Source: Chloroflexota bacterium (GTDB taxonomy: Bacteria > Chloroflexota > Anaerolineae > Anaerolineales > Anaerolineaceae). Taken from it: a DNA stretch of 14,322 bases. The DNA lies in assembly GCA_012797215.1 (NCBI GenBank), contig JAAZPN010000064.1:1-14322 (forward strand), read 5' to 3'. The notes under the pieces were generated by a model, which had not been told where the DNA came from, did no database searches, and saw only the letters and a program-made list of their open reading frames with translations. This document shows, one piece after another, positions 1-6,641 of this stretch (position 1 is its first letter; each line of letters opens with the position of its first letter). The translations under genes were made by a program, and so were the position numbers.

Positions 1-1425
1 GGCAGCCACCCAGAGCATGCGTAGCAAAAGCAGCCCATGCCGCCAACGCTGGATGTTGGTCGTGCCGTAGGTGCGTTCGCGGTAACGTATTGGCAGGTCC
101 ACCAGCTTGAGATTCTGTTTCGTTGCGCCAAAAATCAGGTCAAAATCACCAAAGGGGTCAAAATCCCCAAAGAACGCCCGGTTCTGCGCGATTTTTTCAT
201 AATCGGCGCGCCAAAGCACTTTCGTTCCACAAAGAGTATCCTTAATGCTCTGTCCCAACAGCCAGGAAAATGCCACACTGAAGAATTTATTCCCCAGGTT
301 GTTCAAGAAGCGCATGGCTTCTTCTTCCATTGGGTAAATCAAGCGGACGCCGTTAATAAACTCGCCGTGGTTTTTTACCAGTGCGTCATAAAAACGCGGC
401 AAATCCTCAGGCGGCACTGTCAGGTCAGCATCCAAAATCATCAACACGTCTCCACTGGCTGCCTGAAAACCTGCCCGCACTGCATCACCCTTTCCTTTTC
501 CAGGCTGCTTGAGCAGTTTCACATTCCGCAGCGAATTTTGCATGGTGTCTTGAATGACCTGGAAGGTATCATCCTGGGAATGCCCTTCCACGAAGACGAG
601 CTCGGTGCCGCTGCCCATTTCCGGCACGCGTTCAAAAATCTGCTGAATATTGCCAGCCTCGTTGCGCGCGGCAACAACGACAGAGACAGATGCCAGCTCT
701 CTGGAGCCGCTGCTGCGCGGCCTGGCAATCATCATATTTGTCATGCATAAGTGCTTGAAAGGCCATAACCGGGCGACAACGCGGTTGAGAAATGGGCTGA
801 TGAGTGGAATATTTAACGGGAAAAGAACTTCAGTCCACTTTCGCACCACCTCAAAGTTGCCCAGGTTCAGCAGGTTCTTCATGTCGGTCTGAGTCAGCCA
901 GTTCTGGTCCAAAAGAGATTTGGCTGTTCCCACCAGTTGAGCAAGCTTTAACGGCAGTTCCCATCCGCGGTTGTAGAAGTTCAATACCACGCGCGTGCGC
1001 GGACCGCAGACCCGGTGCAGTTCGTTCAGAACATTCTGAACATCCCACAAATCGTTAACCAGGTCCGAGAGAATGATGTAATCAAAAGTGGCATCCAGCC
1101 CGGGCAGCGCGTGCGCATCTGCCTGGATAAATCGCAGTTCGGGGTGCGCCAACTGGGCAGCGTAAACCATTCCGGAGGAAAAATCGATACCTACTCCCAA
1201 AGAAGGTTTTACAGCAGCCAGCAAATCCCCTTTTCCGCAGCCCACGTCCAATACAGAACAGCCTGGCGGAATGATGTGTTGGTAGACAAGCTTGAGGCGC
1301 TTATGATAATAAGCGCTCCAATTAATCTTCTTCGGCGGTTTTTCCGCCAAAGCGTCCCAATGCGCAGCGCGTTCCCCCGAGAACTTCAAATAGGCCTTGT
1401 CATTGGAATTAATGTAGGTATTCAC
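1..1425 (-). CDS. Bifunctional SAM methyltransferase - family 2 glycosyltransferase (partial, 3' end outside window)
   Basis: One uninterrupted frame of 475 codons carries two enzymes. The N-terminal half is a class I SAM-dependent methyltransferase: motif I VLDVGCGKG lies at residues 58-66, the acidic end of strand 2 is GID (79-81), QADAHALP is at 101-108, and YIILSDLVNDLWD at 116-128. A linker rich in hydrophobic residues (about 204-235) leads into a GT2 (GT-A fold) domain. This has the nucleotide-binding strand SVSVVVAARNEAGN (246-259), a KGKGDAVRAGF loop (311-320) and the metal-binding DAD of LDADLT (about 332-334). The conserved tail YRERTYGTTNIQRWRHG reaches residue 464. Such enzymes usually transfer sugar to a lipid carrier or cell-surface glycan; the acceptor here is unknown. 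I chose GTG at 1425, preceded by GGAAGA. The frame stays open further upstream to about 1500, but a TATACT box lies there. The ATG inside the fusion at 744 could be mistaken for a separate glycosyltransferase start, but the frame is continuous across it. The stop is left of the window. Confidence 0.9.
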   Translation of the reverse strand, partial: MNTYINSNDKAYLKFSGERAAHWDALAEKPPKKINWSAYYHKRLKLVYQHIIPPGCSVLDVGCGKGDLLAAVKPSLGVGIDFSSGMVYAAQLAHPELRFIQADAHALPGLDATFDYIILSDLVNDLWDVQNVLNELHRVCGPRTRVVLNFYNRGWELPLKLAQLVGTAKSLLDQNWLTQTDMKNLLNLGNFEVVRKWTEVLFPLNIPLISPFLNRVVARLWPFKHLCMTNMMIARPRSSGSRELASVSVVVAARNEAGNIQQIFERVPEMGSGTELVFVEGHSQDDTFQVIQDTMQNSLRNVKLLKQPGKGKGDAVRAGFQAASGDVLMILDADLTVPPEDLPRFYDALVKNHGEFINGVRLIYPMEEEAMRFLNNLGNKFFSVAFSWLLGQSIKDTLCGTKVLWRADYEKIAQNRAFFGDFDPFGDFDLIFGATKQNLKLVDLPIRYRERTYGTTNIQRWRHGLLLLRMLWVAA

Positions 1426-1469
1426 GCGTTCTTCCGTACTTCTTTGATTACTAGCTTTGCTATCCCCAA

Positions 1470-1475
1470 AGTATA
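1470..1475 (-). promoter_or_regulatory. Possible -10 box for the methyltransferase-glycosyltransferase gene
   Basis: TATACT on the minus strand lies about 45 nt upstream of the GTG start, in the 109-nt gap after rnhA. No good -35 box is at 16-18 nt, so this is a weak call based on the -10 match and position only. Confidence 0.3.
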
Positions 1476-1534
1476 ACAAAAATGCGCCTGCTCTCCGAAT
1501 ATTGTTTCAAAGGATTGTCGGCGCAATCACAACA

Positions 1535-1978
1535 TCAACTAGCAGGCACCGCGCTTTTTGCTTCCTTATCGGCACGCTCGTTGTATCGATCCCCTGAATG
1601 CCCGCGCACCCACTCCCAACGCACCTGGTGGTGCTGCATTTCGATGTCAAGCGCTTGCCAGAGGTCAATATTTGCCAGAGCGCCTTCTTTGCGCTTCCAG
1701 TTGCGCTTCTTCCAACCCGGCAGCCAAATGGTCGCGCCGTTCATCAGGTAGCTGGAATCTGTCACGAATGTCACCGCAAAGGGCTCACTCAAGGCGCGTA
1801 AAGCCTGCAGCGCGGCCGTCAATTCCATGCGATTGTTGGTGGTGTCTTTTTCGCCGCCTTTCAGTACGCGTTCAACGCCCTGCGCAAAGAGAAGCACCGC
1901 TGCCCATCCTCCCGGACCCGGGTTGCCCCGGCAAGCGCCGTCACAGTAGACAGTCACTTCCGGCAGCTTAGTCGCCAT
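1535..1978 (-). CDS. rnhA: Ribonuclease HI
   Basis: This 147-residue protein, close to the usual length of about 155, degrades the RNA strand of RNA-DNA hybrids in the cytoplasm (R-loops, primer removal). All four catalytic acidic residues and the flexible-loop histidine are visible. D13 is in YCDGACRGNPGPGGW, E52 in NNRMELTAAL, D74 in VTDSSYLMNG, and H127 and D137 are in RGHSGDRYNERADKEAK. The basic handle region (GWKKRNWKRKEG, 88-99) is also present, as in the Escherichia coli-type enzyme. The ATG start lies inside the last codons of the upstream lipoprotein gene (11-nt overlap), so the two are probably translated in a coupled manner from one mRNA. That mRNA may begin at the selenocysteine tRNA promoter. 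No hairpin terminator is evident after the stop. Function is confident; the operon is inferred from spacing. Confidence 0.97.
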   Translation of the reverse strand: MATKLPEVTVYCDGACRGNPGPGGWAAVLLFAQGVERVLKGGEKDTTNNRMELTAALQALRALSEPFAVTFVTDSSYLMNGATIWLPGWKKRNWKRKEGALANIDLWQALDIEMQHHQVRWEWVRGHSGDRYNERADKEAKSAVPAS

Positions 1979-3404
1979 TGCCCGCTCCAGCCAGTTCCAA
2001 GAGCGTCGCGTCCAGGGTTTCTAAAACCGTGGGAATATACTCCAGATCGAGCTGATATGCCCTGCGCAATGCATCTTGCAGCACAATCCGGGAAAACGCC
2101 CAATTTTCGCGTTCTGGAGCCAACTTCAGGCGCACCCCTGCTCGCAGAGCGCTAGCCCAGGCTGGGTGCTGGTGTGCGTAATCCGGCGCGATGTCTTGCG
2201 GATTTCCGACAGCCGGCCAGTATCCACTGACGCGTACGAGAGCTTCCTGGGAGGCGCCTTCAAGCAGCCAGCGCGCGAAAATCCATGCCCCCAGCTGTTC
2301 GGCAGCGCTGCCAGCTCGAATGCCAATGGAGAGCGTCTCCATGGAGATGCTTCCATTGCCTTCCGTGCTTGGGTAAGGCAAAGTAATAAATTTGTCGGAA
2401 CTGCCAGCGCGCGCGTTGGAGCCTTCCTGCGTCAGCAAATCGTCGAGAGAGCCCTCGTACGCTAATGCCTGGCGCCGCGTGAAGTAATCATAGGGCGTTT
2501 TTTGCAAGCCGACCCACGAAGCGTCTTCCGCATAGGCAGATTTCAAAAATTCGATAGCTTTAAACAATGGTTCGTTATTAAAGCTGAGCGCTCCATCCCT
2601 TAGCGTGTTTTCCCCACCAAAAGCATAATGCCAAGCCAGCGGCGCTTGCGCGGAATCCGAAATCCACATCCCGCCAGCACCATTGTTCGTATCGTCATTA
2701 TCCAGCAGTTTTTCAGCCGCGGCAGGCAGCATCTGCGCCTGCAATTCTTCCGGCGTTGCCGGCGGGGTGCTAAATCCGAGTTCCTCAGCCCAAGTCTGGT
2801 TGTAGAACAGTAAGGCAGGCTGGAAGGCGAGCGGCAGGTAATTCCAAGCCTGTCCATCCGCGGGCTTCGGAGCAAACGGCGCGAAAACCGAATCTGATTG
2901 GTAGGCTGCGCCAAGCCCCCAATCCGCATCGCGTATATAAGCAGAGAGATCAATCAGGCTGCTTGCGTCACGAGCCAGCGCGAGATCAAAGCCATTGGCG
3001 ATGAATAAGTTCTGGGAGGCACCACCCTCCGCCAACGCGTCCGCGAGCGAGGGCAAGCTGCCGGCAGTCTGCGGCAGAACTTGGATTCCCCACGCATTGT
3101 TGGCGTTGAATTTTTCCACCAGAGCGTTAAAGTCGACTTCAGCCTCATCAATCCAGGGATGCAGCAGGCTGAGTTCCAATCCTTTAAGTTCTTCTATCCC
3201 CACGGTTGGGATGGGCACTGCTGTTGCCGTAGGCGAGGGACTGGGCGTGCTTGTGAAAGTGGGCTTTGGTTGTGTATTCGTCGCTTTCAAAAGTGTGGGG
3301 GTCGGCGATGCCTGCGGGGTCAGAACCGCGGTTTGGCAGCCTGCCAGCGCAAAAATTAGCAGAATTAAGACAATGAGGCGTGAAAAATGAATTTTCGAGT
3401 TCAA
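1968..3404 (-). CDS. Extracellular solute-binding lipoprotein of a carbohydrate-type ABC transporter
   Basis: This 478-residue exported lipoprotein begins with an n-region containing K4 and R9, then a hydrophobic stretch (10-19) and a lipobox L20-A21-G22-C23. A Pro/Thr/Ser-rich linker (about 29-67) follows, and then an extracellular family 1 solute-binding domain. Features of the domain include FNANNAWGI (residues about 88-96) and the central LPLAFQPALLFYNQTWAEELG stretch, typical of sugar-binding proteins of the UgpB/MalE kind. It would capture a ligand outside the membrane. No permease or ATPase gene lies in the window, so its transporter is elsewhere or it acts as a sensor. Start choice: the frame can be extended to 3503, but that lies inside the selenocysteine tRNA. 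An ATG at 3422 lacks a ribosome site. TTG at 3404 has AAGGTG seven nt upstream and gives a textbook lipoprotein signal, so I use it. Ligand unknown; proximity to the divergent GH13 gene hints at glucans but does not prove it. Confidence 0.85.
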   Translation of the reverse strand: MNSKIHFSRLIVLILLIFALAGCQTAVLTPQASPTPTLLKATNTQPKPTFTSTPSPSPTATAVPIPTVGIEELKGLELSLLHPWIDEAEVDFNALVEKFNANNAWGIQVLPQTAGSLPSLADALAEGGASQNLFIANGFDLALARDASSLIDLSAYIRDADWGLGAAYQSDSVFAPFAPKPADGQAWNYLPLAFQPALLFYNQTWAEELGFSTPPATPEELQAQMLPAAAEKLLDNDDTNNGAGGMWISDSAQAPLAWHYAFGGENTLRDGALSFNNEPLFKAIEFLKSAYAEDASWVGLQKTPYDYFTRRQALAYEGSLDDLLTQEGSNARAGSSDKFITLPYPSTEGNGSISMETLSIGIRAGSAAEQLGAWIFARWLLEGASQEALVRVSGYWPAVGNPQDIAPDYAHQHPAWASALRAGVRLKLAPERENWAFSRIVLQDALRRAYQLDLEYIPTVLETLDATLLELAGAGNGD

Positions 3405-3427
3405 AGCTGTGCACCTTAACATAAAGG

Positions 3428-3521
3428 CGGGAATGGATGGGAGTCGAACCCACCACGGCTCGCAGCGCGACCCGACACTGATTTTGAAGACCAGGAAGCC
3501 CACCGGGACCTAACCATTCCC
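3428..3521 (-). tRNA. selC: tRNA-Sec (anticodon UCA)
   Basis: The minus strand folds into a selenocysteine tRNA of 94 nt without CCA. The acceptor stem is 8 bp (GGGAATGG with CCATTCCC, perfect). The D arm is long, with 6 bp (AGGTCC with GGGCTT, including wobbles) and a 4-nt CGGT loop. The anticodon stem CTGGT/ATCAG encloses CTTCAAA, giving anticodon UCA. The variable arm is very long: 24 nt, CGGGTCGC/GCGAGCCG with one G-G mismatch and a GCT loop. A 5-bp T stem (GTGGG/CCCAT) with loop TTCGACT follows, so acceptor plus T stem add to 13 bp, the bacterial 8/5 arrangement. The discriminator is G (3428), as in E. coli selC. CCA is not encoded (the next bases are CCT). This tRNA is charged with serine and converted to Sec by SelA for UGA decoding with SelB; none of those genes is in the window. 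The lipoprotein gene begins 24 nt downstream with no terminator between. Confidence 0.96.
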
Positions 3522-3528
3522 AAAGCTA

Positions 3529-3558
3529 AGGATATCCGAAAAGGAAGAGGCTTGTCAA
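3529..3558 (-). promoter_or_regulatory. Promoter of tRNA-Sec (and probably of the downstream lipoprotein and rnhA)
   Basis: On the minus strand a consensus -35 TTGACA (3553-3558) is followed after 18 nt by TATCCT (3529-3534, 4 of 6 bases of the -10 consensus). The predicted start of transcription is about 3522, at or one nucleotide before G1 of the tRNA (3521), so almost no 5' leader would have to be removed. The -35 sits in the small palindrome CTTGACAAG. Confidence 0.75.
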
Positions 3559-3561
3559 GCG

Positions 3562-3585
3562 CGAACCCGATTCCCAGACGGTTCG
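3562..3585. repeat. Short inverted repeat between the divergent tRNA-Sec and GH13 promoters
   Basis: CGAACC (3562-3567) and GGTTCG (3580-3585) are inverted with a 12-nt spacer. The element sits between the two divergent promoters, upstream of both. It could be an operator half-site pair or chance; there is no T tract, so it is not a terminator. Confidence 0.3.
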
Positions 3586-3628
3586 TGCCATGAAGATAAA
3601 GAAACATCCAACGAAAGCGAAATTATTG

Positions 3629-3634
3629 TATAAT
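3629..3634 (+). promoter_or_regulatory. -10 box of the GH13 gene
   Basis: Consensus TATAAT, preceded directly by TG, lies 30 nt before the ATG at 3665. No convincing -35 is found at 16-18 nt. A ribosome site AAGGA (3655-3659) follows, five nt before the start codon. Confidence 0.6.
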
Positions 3635-3664
3635 GTGCATCCACTTCATAATAAAAGGAATTAA

Positions 3665-5116
3665 ATGTCAGCAGAACTTAACCTCACGCCCGATTGGGTA
3701 AAAAACGCTGTTTTCTACCAGATTTTCCCCGATCGCTTCGCCTGGAGTTCCCGGGTAGAGAAACCAGGCAACTTTGAGACCTGGGACAGCGCGCCAACGA
3801 TACATGGATTCAAGGGCGGCGACCTTTTGGGTGTCGCTGAAAAGTTGGATTACCTGGAAGACTTGGGCGTCAATGCCATTTACTTTAATCCCATCTTTCA
3901 ATCCGCTAGCAATCACCGCTATCACACGCACGACTATTTTCTGGTCGATCCGCTCTTAGGCGGAAATAAAGCTTTCAAGGAGATGCTGGATGAAGCGCAC
4001 AAGCGCGGCATACGCGTCGTTCTGGACGGCGTCTTTAATCATTCCAGCCGTGGTTTTTTCCAGTTCAACCATATTCTGGAGCTCGGCCCAAAATCACCGT
4101 ACCTGGACTGGTTCTTTGTGCACGGATTCCCATTAAATGCCTATGAAGGCGCGCCAAAATACGACTGCTGGTGGTCTCTGCCCGGTCTTCCCAAATTCAA
4201 TATGAATAATCCGCAAGTGCGCAAGTACATCTTTAACATTGCCCGCTACTGGCTGGAAGAAGGCATCGACGGCTGGCGCTTGGACGTCCCCTTTGAAATC
4301 GATGATGACGATTTCTGGAGGGAGTTTCGCGATGTGGTTAAAACTGCGAACCCGGAAGCTTACATCGTCGGGGAGATTCCAACCGAAGGACAGCGTTGGA
4401 TGAAAGGCGATATGTTTGACGCGGTGATGAACTACCAGCTCACGCATGCCTGCTTAGCTTTTTTTGGCGGCAGCCGGATGGACTCGGGGCTAGCCCAGGG
4501 CATGATGGGCTTGGACGTGCCAGAGCCAATGGATGCGCAGATGTTCGCCAAACGCACCCAGGAACTTCTTGATATCTACCCGCGGGAGTTTTCCTACGCG
4601 CAGCTGAACCTTCTGGATAGCCATGATATGCCCCGCTTCCTCAGCCTTGTCAGTGAAGACACACAGCGTCTCTACCTCGCGTATCTGTTTGTCATGACCT
4701 ACCCGGGCGCGCCATGCATTTATTATGGGGATGAAATCGGACTAACCGGTGGTGTTGATCCGATGTGTCGCAAAGCTTTCCCATGGGATCAAAACTTATG
4801 GAATCTGAACCTGAGAGACAAGATTCGCGAGTTGGCGCTTCTCAGACACGCTATGCCAGTGCTGCGCACCGGCGAGTACCTCCCTTTGCTCAGCCAGGGC
4901 TCCCTTCTGGTCTACGCGCGCAAAGATGCCGAGGATGTGGTGATAGTTGCCATCAACATGGATAATTCCGCTCAGACCTTTTCAATCTGCGTGGACAGCA
5001 TGATTCCGGAAGGCGCCTTGCTTCAGGATCAAATCAGTGACAAGCAAGTTGTTGTGGAAGCTGGGGAAATCCGCGACCTGACACTCCCAAGAATGAGCGC
5101 TGTAATTCTGGCCTAA
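3665..5116 (+). CDS. GH13 alpha-glucan hydrolase (neopullulanase/cyclomaltodextrinase-like)
   Basis: A 483-residue alpha-amylase superfamily enzyme that should cleave alpha-1,4 (possibly alpha-1,6) bonds of maltodextrins or related oligosaccharides. All GH13 conserved regions are present. Region I is DGVFNH (121-126). Region II is GWRLDVPFE (203-211), with nucleophile D207. Region III is IVGE (234-237), with acid/base E237. Region IV is LLDSHD (316-321), with the transition-state-stabilising D321. The (beta/alpha)8 barrel begins almost at once with AVFYQIFPDRF, and a beta-sandwich domain closes the C-terminus. There is no signal peptide, so it is probably cytoplasmic. The N-terminal starch-binding-like domain of classical neopullulanases (about 585 residues) is absent. 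ATG at 3665 has AAGGA at good spacing. It lies divergent from the solute-binding lipoprotein, which could supply oligosaccharides; that link is an inference. Exact substrate cannot be told from sequence. Confidence 0.92.
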   Translation: MSAELNLTPDWVKNAVFYQIFPDRFAWSSRVEKPGNFETWDSAPTIHGFKGGDLLGVAEKLDYLEDLGVNAIYFNPIFQSASNHRYHTHDYFLVDPLLGGNKAFKEMLDEAHKRGIRVVLDGVFNHSSRGFFQFNHILELGPKSPYLDWFFVHGFPLNAYEGAPKYDCWWSLPGLPKFNMNNPQVRKYIFNIARYWLEEGIDGWRLDVPFEIDDDDFWREFRDVVKTANPEAYIVGEIPTEGQRWMKGDMFDAVMNYQLTHACLAFFGGSRMDSGLAQGMMGLDVPEPMDAQMFAKRTQELLDIYPREFSYAQLNLLDSHDMPRFLSLVSEDTQRLYLAYLFVMTYPGAPCIYYGDEIGLTGGVDPMCRKAFPWDQNLWNLNLRDKIRELALLRHAMPVLRTGEYLPLLSQGSLLVYARKDAEDVVIVAINMDNSAQTFSICVDSMIPEGALLQDQISDKQVVVEAGEIRDLTLPRMSAVILA

Positions 5117-5133
5117 ACCCCACCCAAGCTGAA

Positions 5134-5175
5134 TAAAAAAAACCGCGCGAGCTATTGGTTGCTCGCGCGGTTTAT
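5134..5175. terminator. Bidirectional intrinsic terminator
   Basis: A perfect 13-bp inverted repeat, AAACCGCGCGAGC (5140-5152) and GCTCGCGCGGTTT (5161-5173), encloses an 8-nt loop. It lies between the convergent GH13 and PAP2 genes. The minus strand has an uninterrupted run of T after the stem; the plus strand has TTTATTTAT. It should stop both transcripts. Confidence 0.9.
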
Positions 5176-5799
5176 TTATGGCAGCAAACCCAGCAGCCAG
5201 GGTTCAAGCAGAGGATAAATAGATACAGCCGCTGCTCCACAAAAGACCCCAATCAACCAACCCACCAACACATCTGAAAGATAATGCAATTTGAGAGCCA
5301 CGCGGGAAATCCCCACCCCCAAAGCCCAAGCGCACATTCCCAGAGCTACGAGGGGTGTTGCTGTCGCGGAAACCATCACAGCAATTCCTGCCGCCCGCGC
5401 GGCATGACCGGATGGAAACGAATGCGGATCGCTGACTCGGTAGATTTGTCCCCATTCCCCTTCCGGGCGGCGCCGGCGAACAATAAACTTCATTGCCAGC
5501 ACGAACGCAGCCAAGCCAATCAGACCAAATATCCAAAATAAGGTGCGGGCGCGTACATCCTCGCTGCCGAATAACAGCAGCAGGCTGAGAAAAATCAGCC
5601 AATACCAGGAATCACAGCTGTGCCCAAGCAGGATGAATAACCAGCGCAGCAAGCGAGCCTTTTCCGGCACCACTAAACCAACGGAAAGGCGCGCGTCCAG
5701 ACTCAATAAACACTGCAAGAATGAGGATTTCTCCTTGGTATTGGCATTTGGTTCCGTATCACGCATTGGCGGCTGGGTCATATTTTGATGAATCTTCAC
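5176..5799 (-). CDS. PAP2-family membrane phosphatase
   Basis: An integral membrane phosphatase of the PAP2/phosphatidic acid phosphatase type 2 superfamily. Members remove phosphate from lipid phosphates such as undecaprenyl pyrophosphate, phosphatidic acid or phosphatidylglycerol phosphate. The three signature motifs are complete: K104-x6-RP (111-112); PSGH at 129-132; and SR-x5-H-x3-D at 165-176, with H172 as nucleophile and H132 as acid. Several hydrophobic segments are visible (about 52-77, 86-103, 136-164, 178-196). The first 30 residues are polar and probably cytoplasmic. The GTG at 5799 gives 207 residues. ATG at 5781 or 5766 would remove 6 or 11 polar residues, and none of the three has a clear ribosome site. 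The gene ends next to a strong terminator and is monocistronic. Substrate is not predictable. Confidence 0.9.
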   Translation of the reverse strand: MKIHQNMTQPPMRDTEPNANTKEKSSFLQCLLSLDARLSVGLVVPEKARLLRWLFILLGHSCDSWYWLIFLSLLLLFGSEDVRARTLFWIFGLIGLAAFVLAMKFIVRRRRPEGEWGQIYRVSDPHSFPSGHAARAAGIAVMVSATATPLVALGMCAWALGVGISRVALKLHYLSDVLVGWLIGVFCGAAAVSIYPLLEPWLLGLLP

Positions 5800-5926
5800 A
5801 ATAATCTGAATTCAGGTGGCAATTTTATCATAGCGGCGCATCGCCCCAAAGCAGGCAAGTCATGGCATTCGCGATGTGCGTGGTTCGCGAAGAATTTTTT
5901 CAAATAAAGGAATTGATTTCCGTGTG

Positions 5927-5935
5927 TGATATTAT
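5927..5935 (+). promoter_or_regulatory. Extended -10 promoter of the HAD hydrolase gene
   Basis: TG-A-TATTAT is an extended -10 element (TGn before the hexamer), with no clear -35. Predicted transcription start is near 5942, giving a short leader that holds GAGG (5954-5957) in front of the TTG start at 5964. Confidence 0.5.
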
Positions 5936-5963
5936 TACGCCACTTTGGACCTCGAGGTGCGTA

Positions 5964-6641
5964 TTGGATATCAGAAATCTGGCTGTGCTGTGGGATATGG
6001 ATGGGACCATCCTCGACACCCTGGAATTGCATTATCTTACATGGAAAGAAGCTTTTAGCGACCGTCCCACGCGATTTTCCCGCGAATTATTCCGCAAGCA
6101 TTTTGGCGGCAACAACCGCAGCACAGTTCCGATTTATTTGGGCTATGACCCTGACGAGGGATATTATCAACAGGTAGTAGCCCTGAAAGAAGAGTTATTT
6201 CGCCAGCAGTTGGCAGAAAAAACTAAGCTATTTCCCGGCATCCGCGAGTGGTTTGCCTATTTTGCTAATAAGGGCGCCAGGCAGGCAATCGCCTCATCCG
6301 CGATGCTTGAAAACATCGACAAAGTGGTGGATGCGTTTAATATTCGCTCATTTTTCTCCGCGTTGGTACCTGGAGAGAACTTGCCTTCCAAGCCCGCCCC
6401 CGATATCTTTTTGCACGCGGCCAGCCTGCTGGGCGCAGCGCCAGCGCATTGCGTGGTTTTCGAGGATTCGATGCATGGAATTAATGCGGCAAAGGCCGCA
6501 GGTATGATCAGCGTTGGCGTTGCAGGAACGACCGCGTTCAAACCGAATGACGCAGATTTTTTACTTGATAGCTACACGCAAAACCCTGCTCCGCTTGCTA
6601 ACGCGATACTTGACCTGATTGATGCGCGCAAAATTGCTTAG
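5964..6641 (+). CDS. HAD-superfamily hydrolase (beta-phosphoglucomutase/phosphatase-like)
   Basis: A 225-residue cytoplasmic HAD subfamily I enzyme, acting on a small phosphorylated metabolite, as either a phosphatase or a sugar phosphomutase. Motif I is DMDGT (11-15) with nucleophile D11 and acid/base D13. Motif II serine is S111 in AIASSA, motif III is K143 in SKPAPDIF, and motif IV is ED (167-168) in VVFEDS. The helical cap lies between motifs I and II (about 20-90). The reading frame could be extended to an ATG at 5862, but those 34 residues have no family resemblance and would cover the promoter. TTG at 5964, with GAGG six nt upstream, gives the compact family start just before the nucleophile strand. 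The gene ends tail to tail with the rhomboid gene (4-nt overlap). A role in glucose-phosphate metabolism alongside the nearby GH13 enzyme is possible but unproven. Confidence 0.88.
   Translation: MDIRNLAVLWDMDGTILDTLELHYLTWKEAFSDRPTRFSRELFRKHFGGNNRSTVPIYLGYDPDEGYYQQVVALKEELFRQQLAEKTKLFPGIREWFAYFANKGARQAIASSAMLENIDKVVDAFNIRSFFSALVPGENLPSKPAPDIFLHAASLLGAAPAHCVVFEDSMHGINAAKAAGMISVGVAGTTAFKPNDADFLLDSYTQNPAPLANAILDLIDARKIA

Noticed and set aside
37..750. 237-codon plus-strand open frame
   Set aside because: It is antisense to the glycosyltransferase domain, which has recognisable motifs; the plus-strand product has no family features.
5862..5963. N-terminal extension of the HAD gene to ATG 5862
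   Set aside because: The 34 extra residues have no family similarity and cover an extended -10 box; TTG 5964 has a ribosome site and the normal family start.
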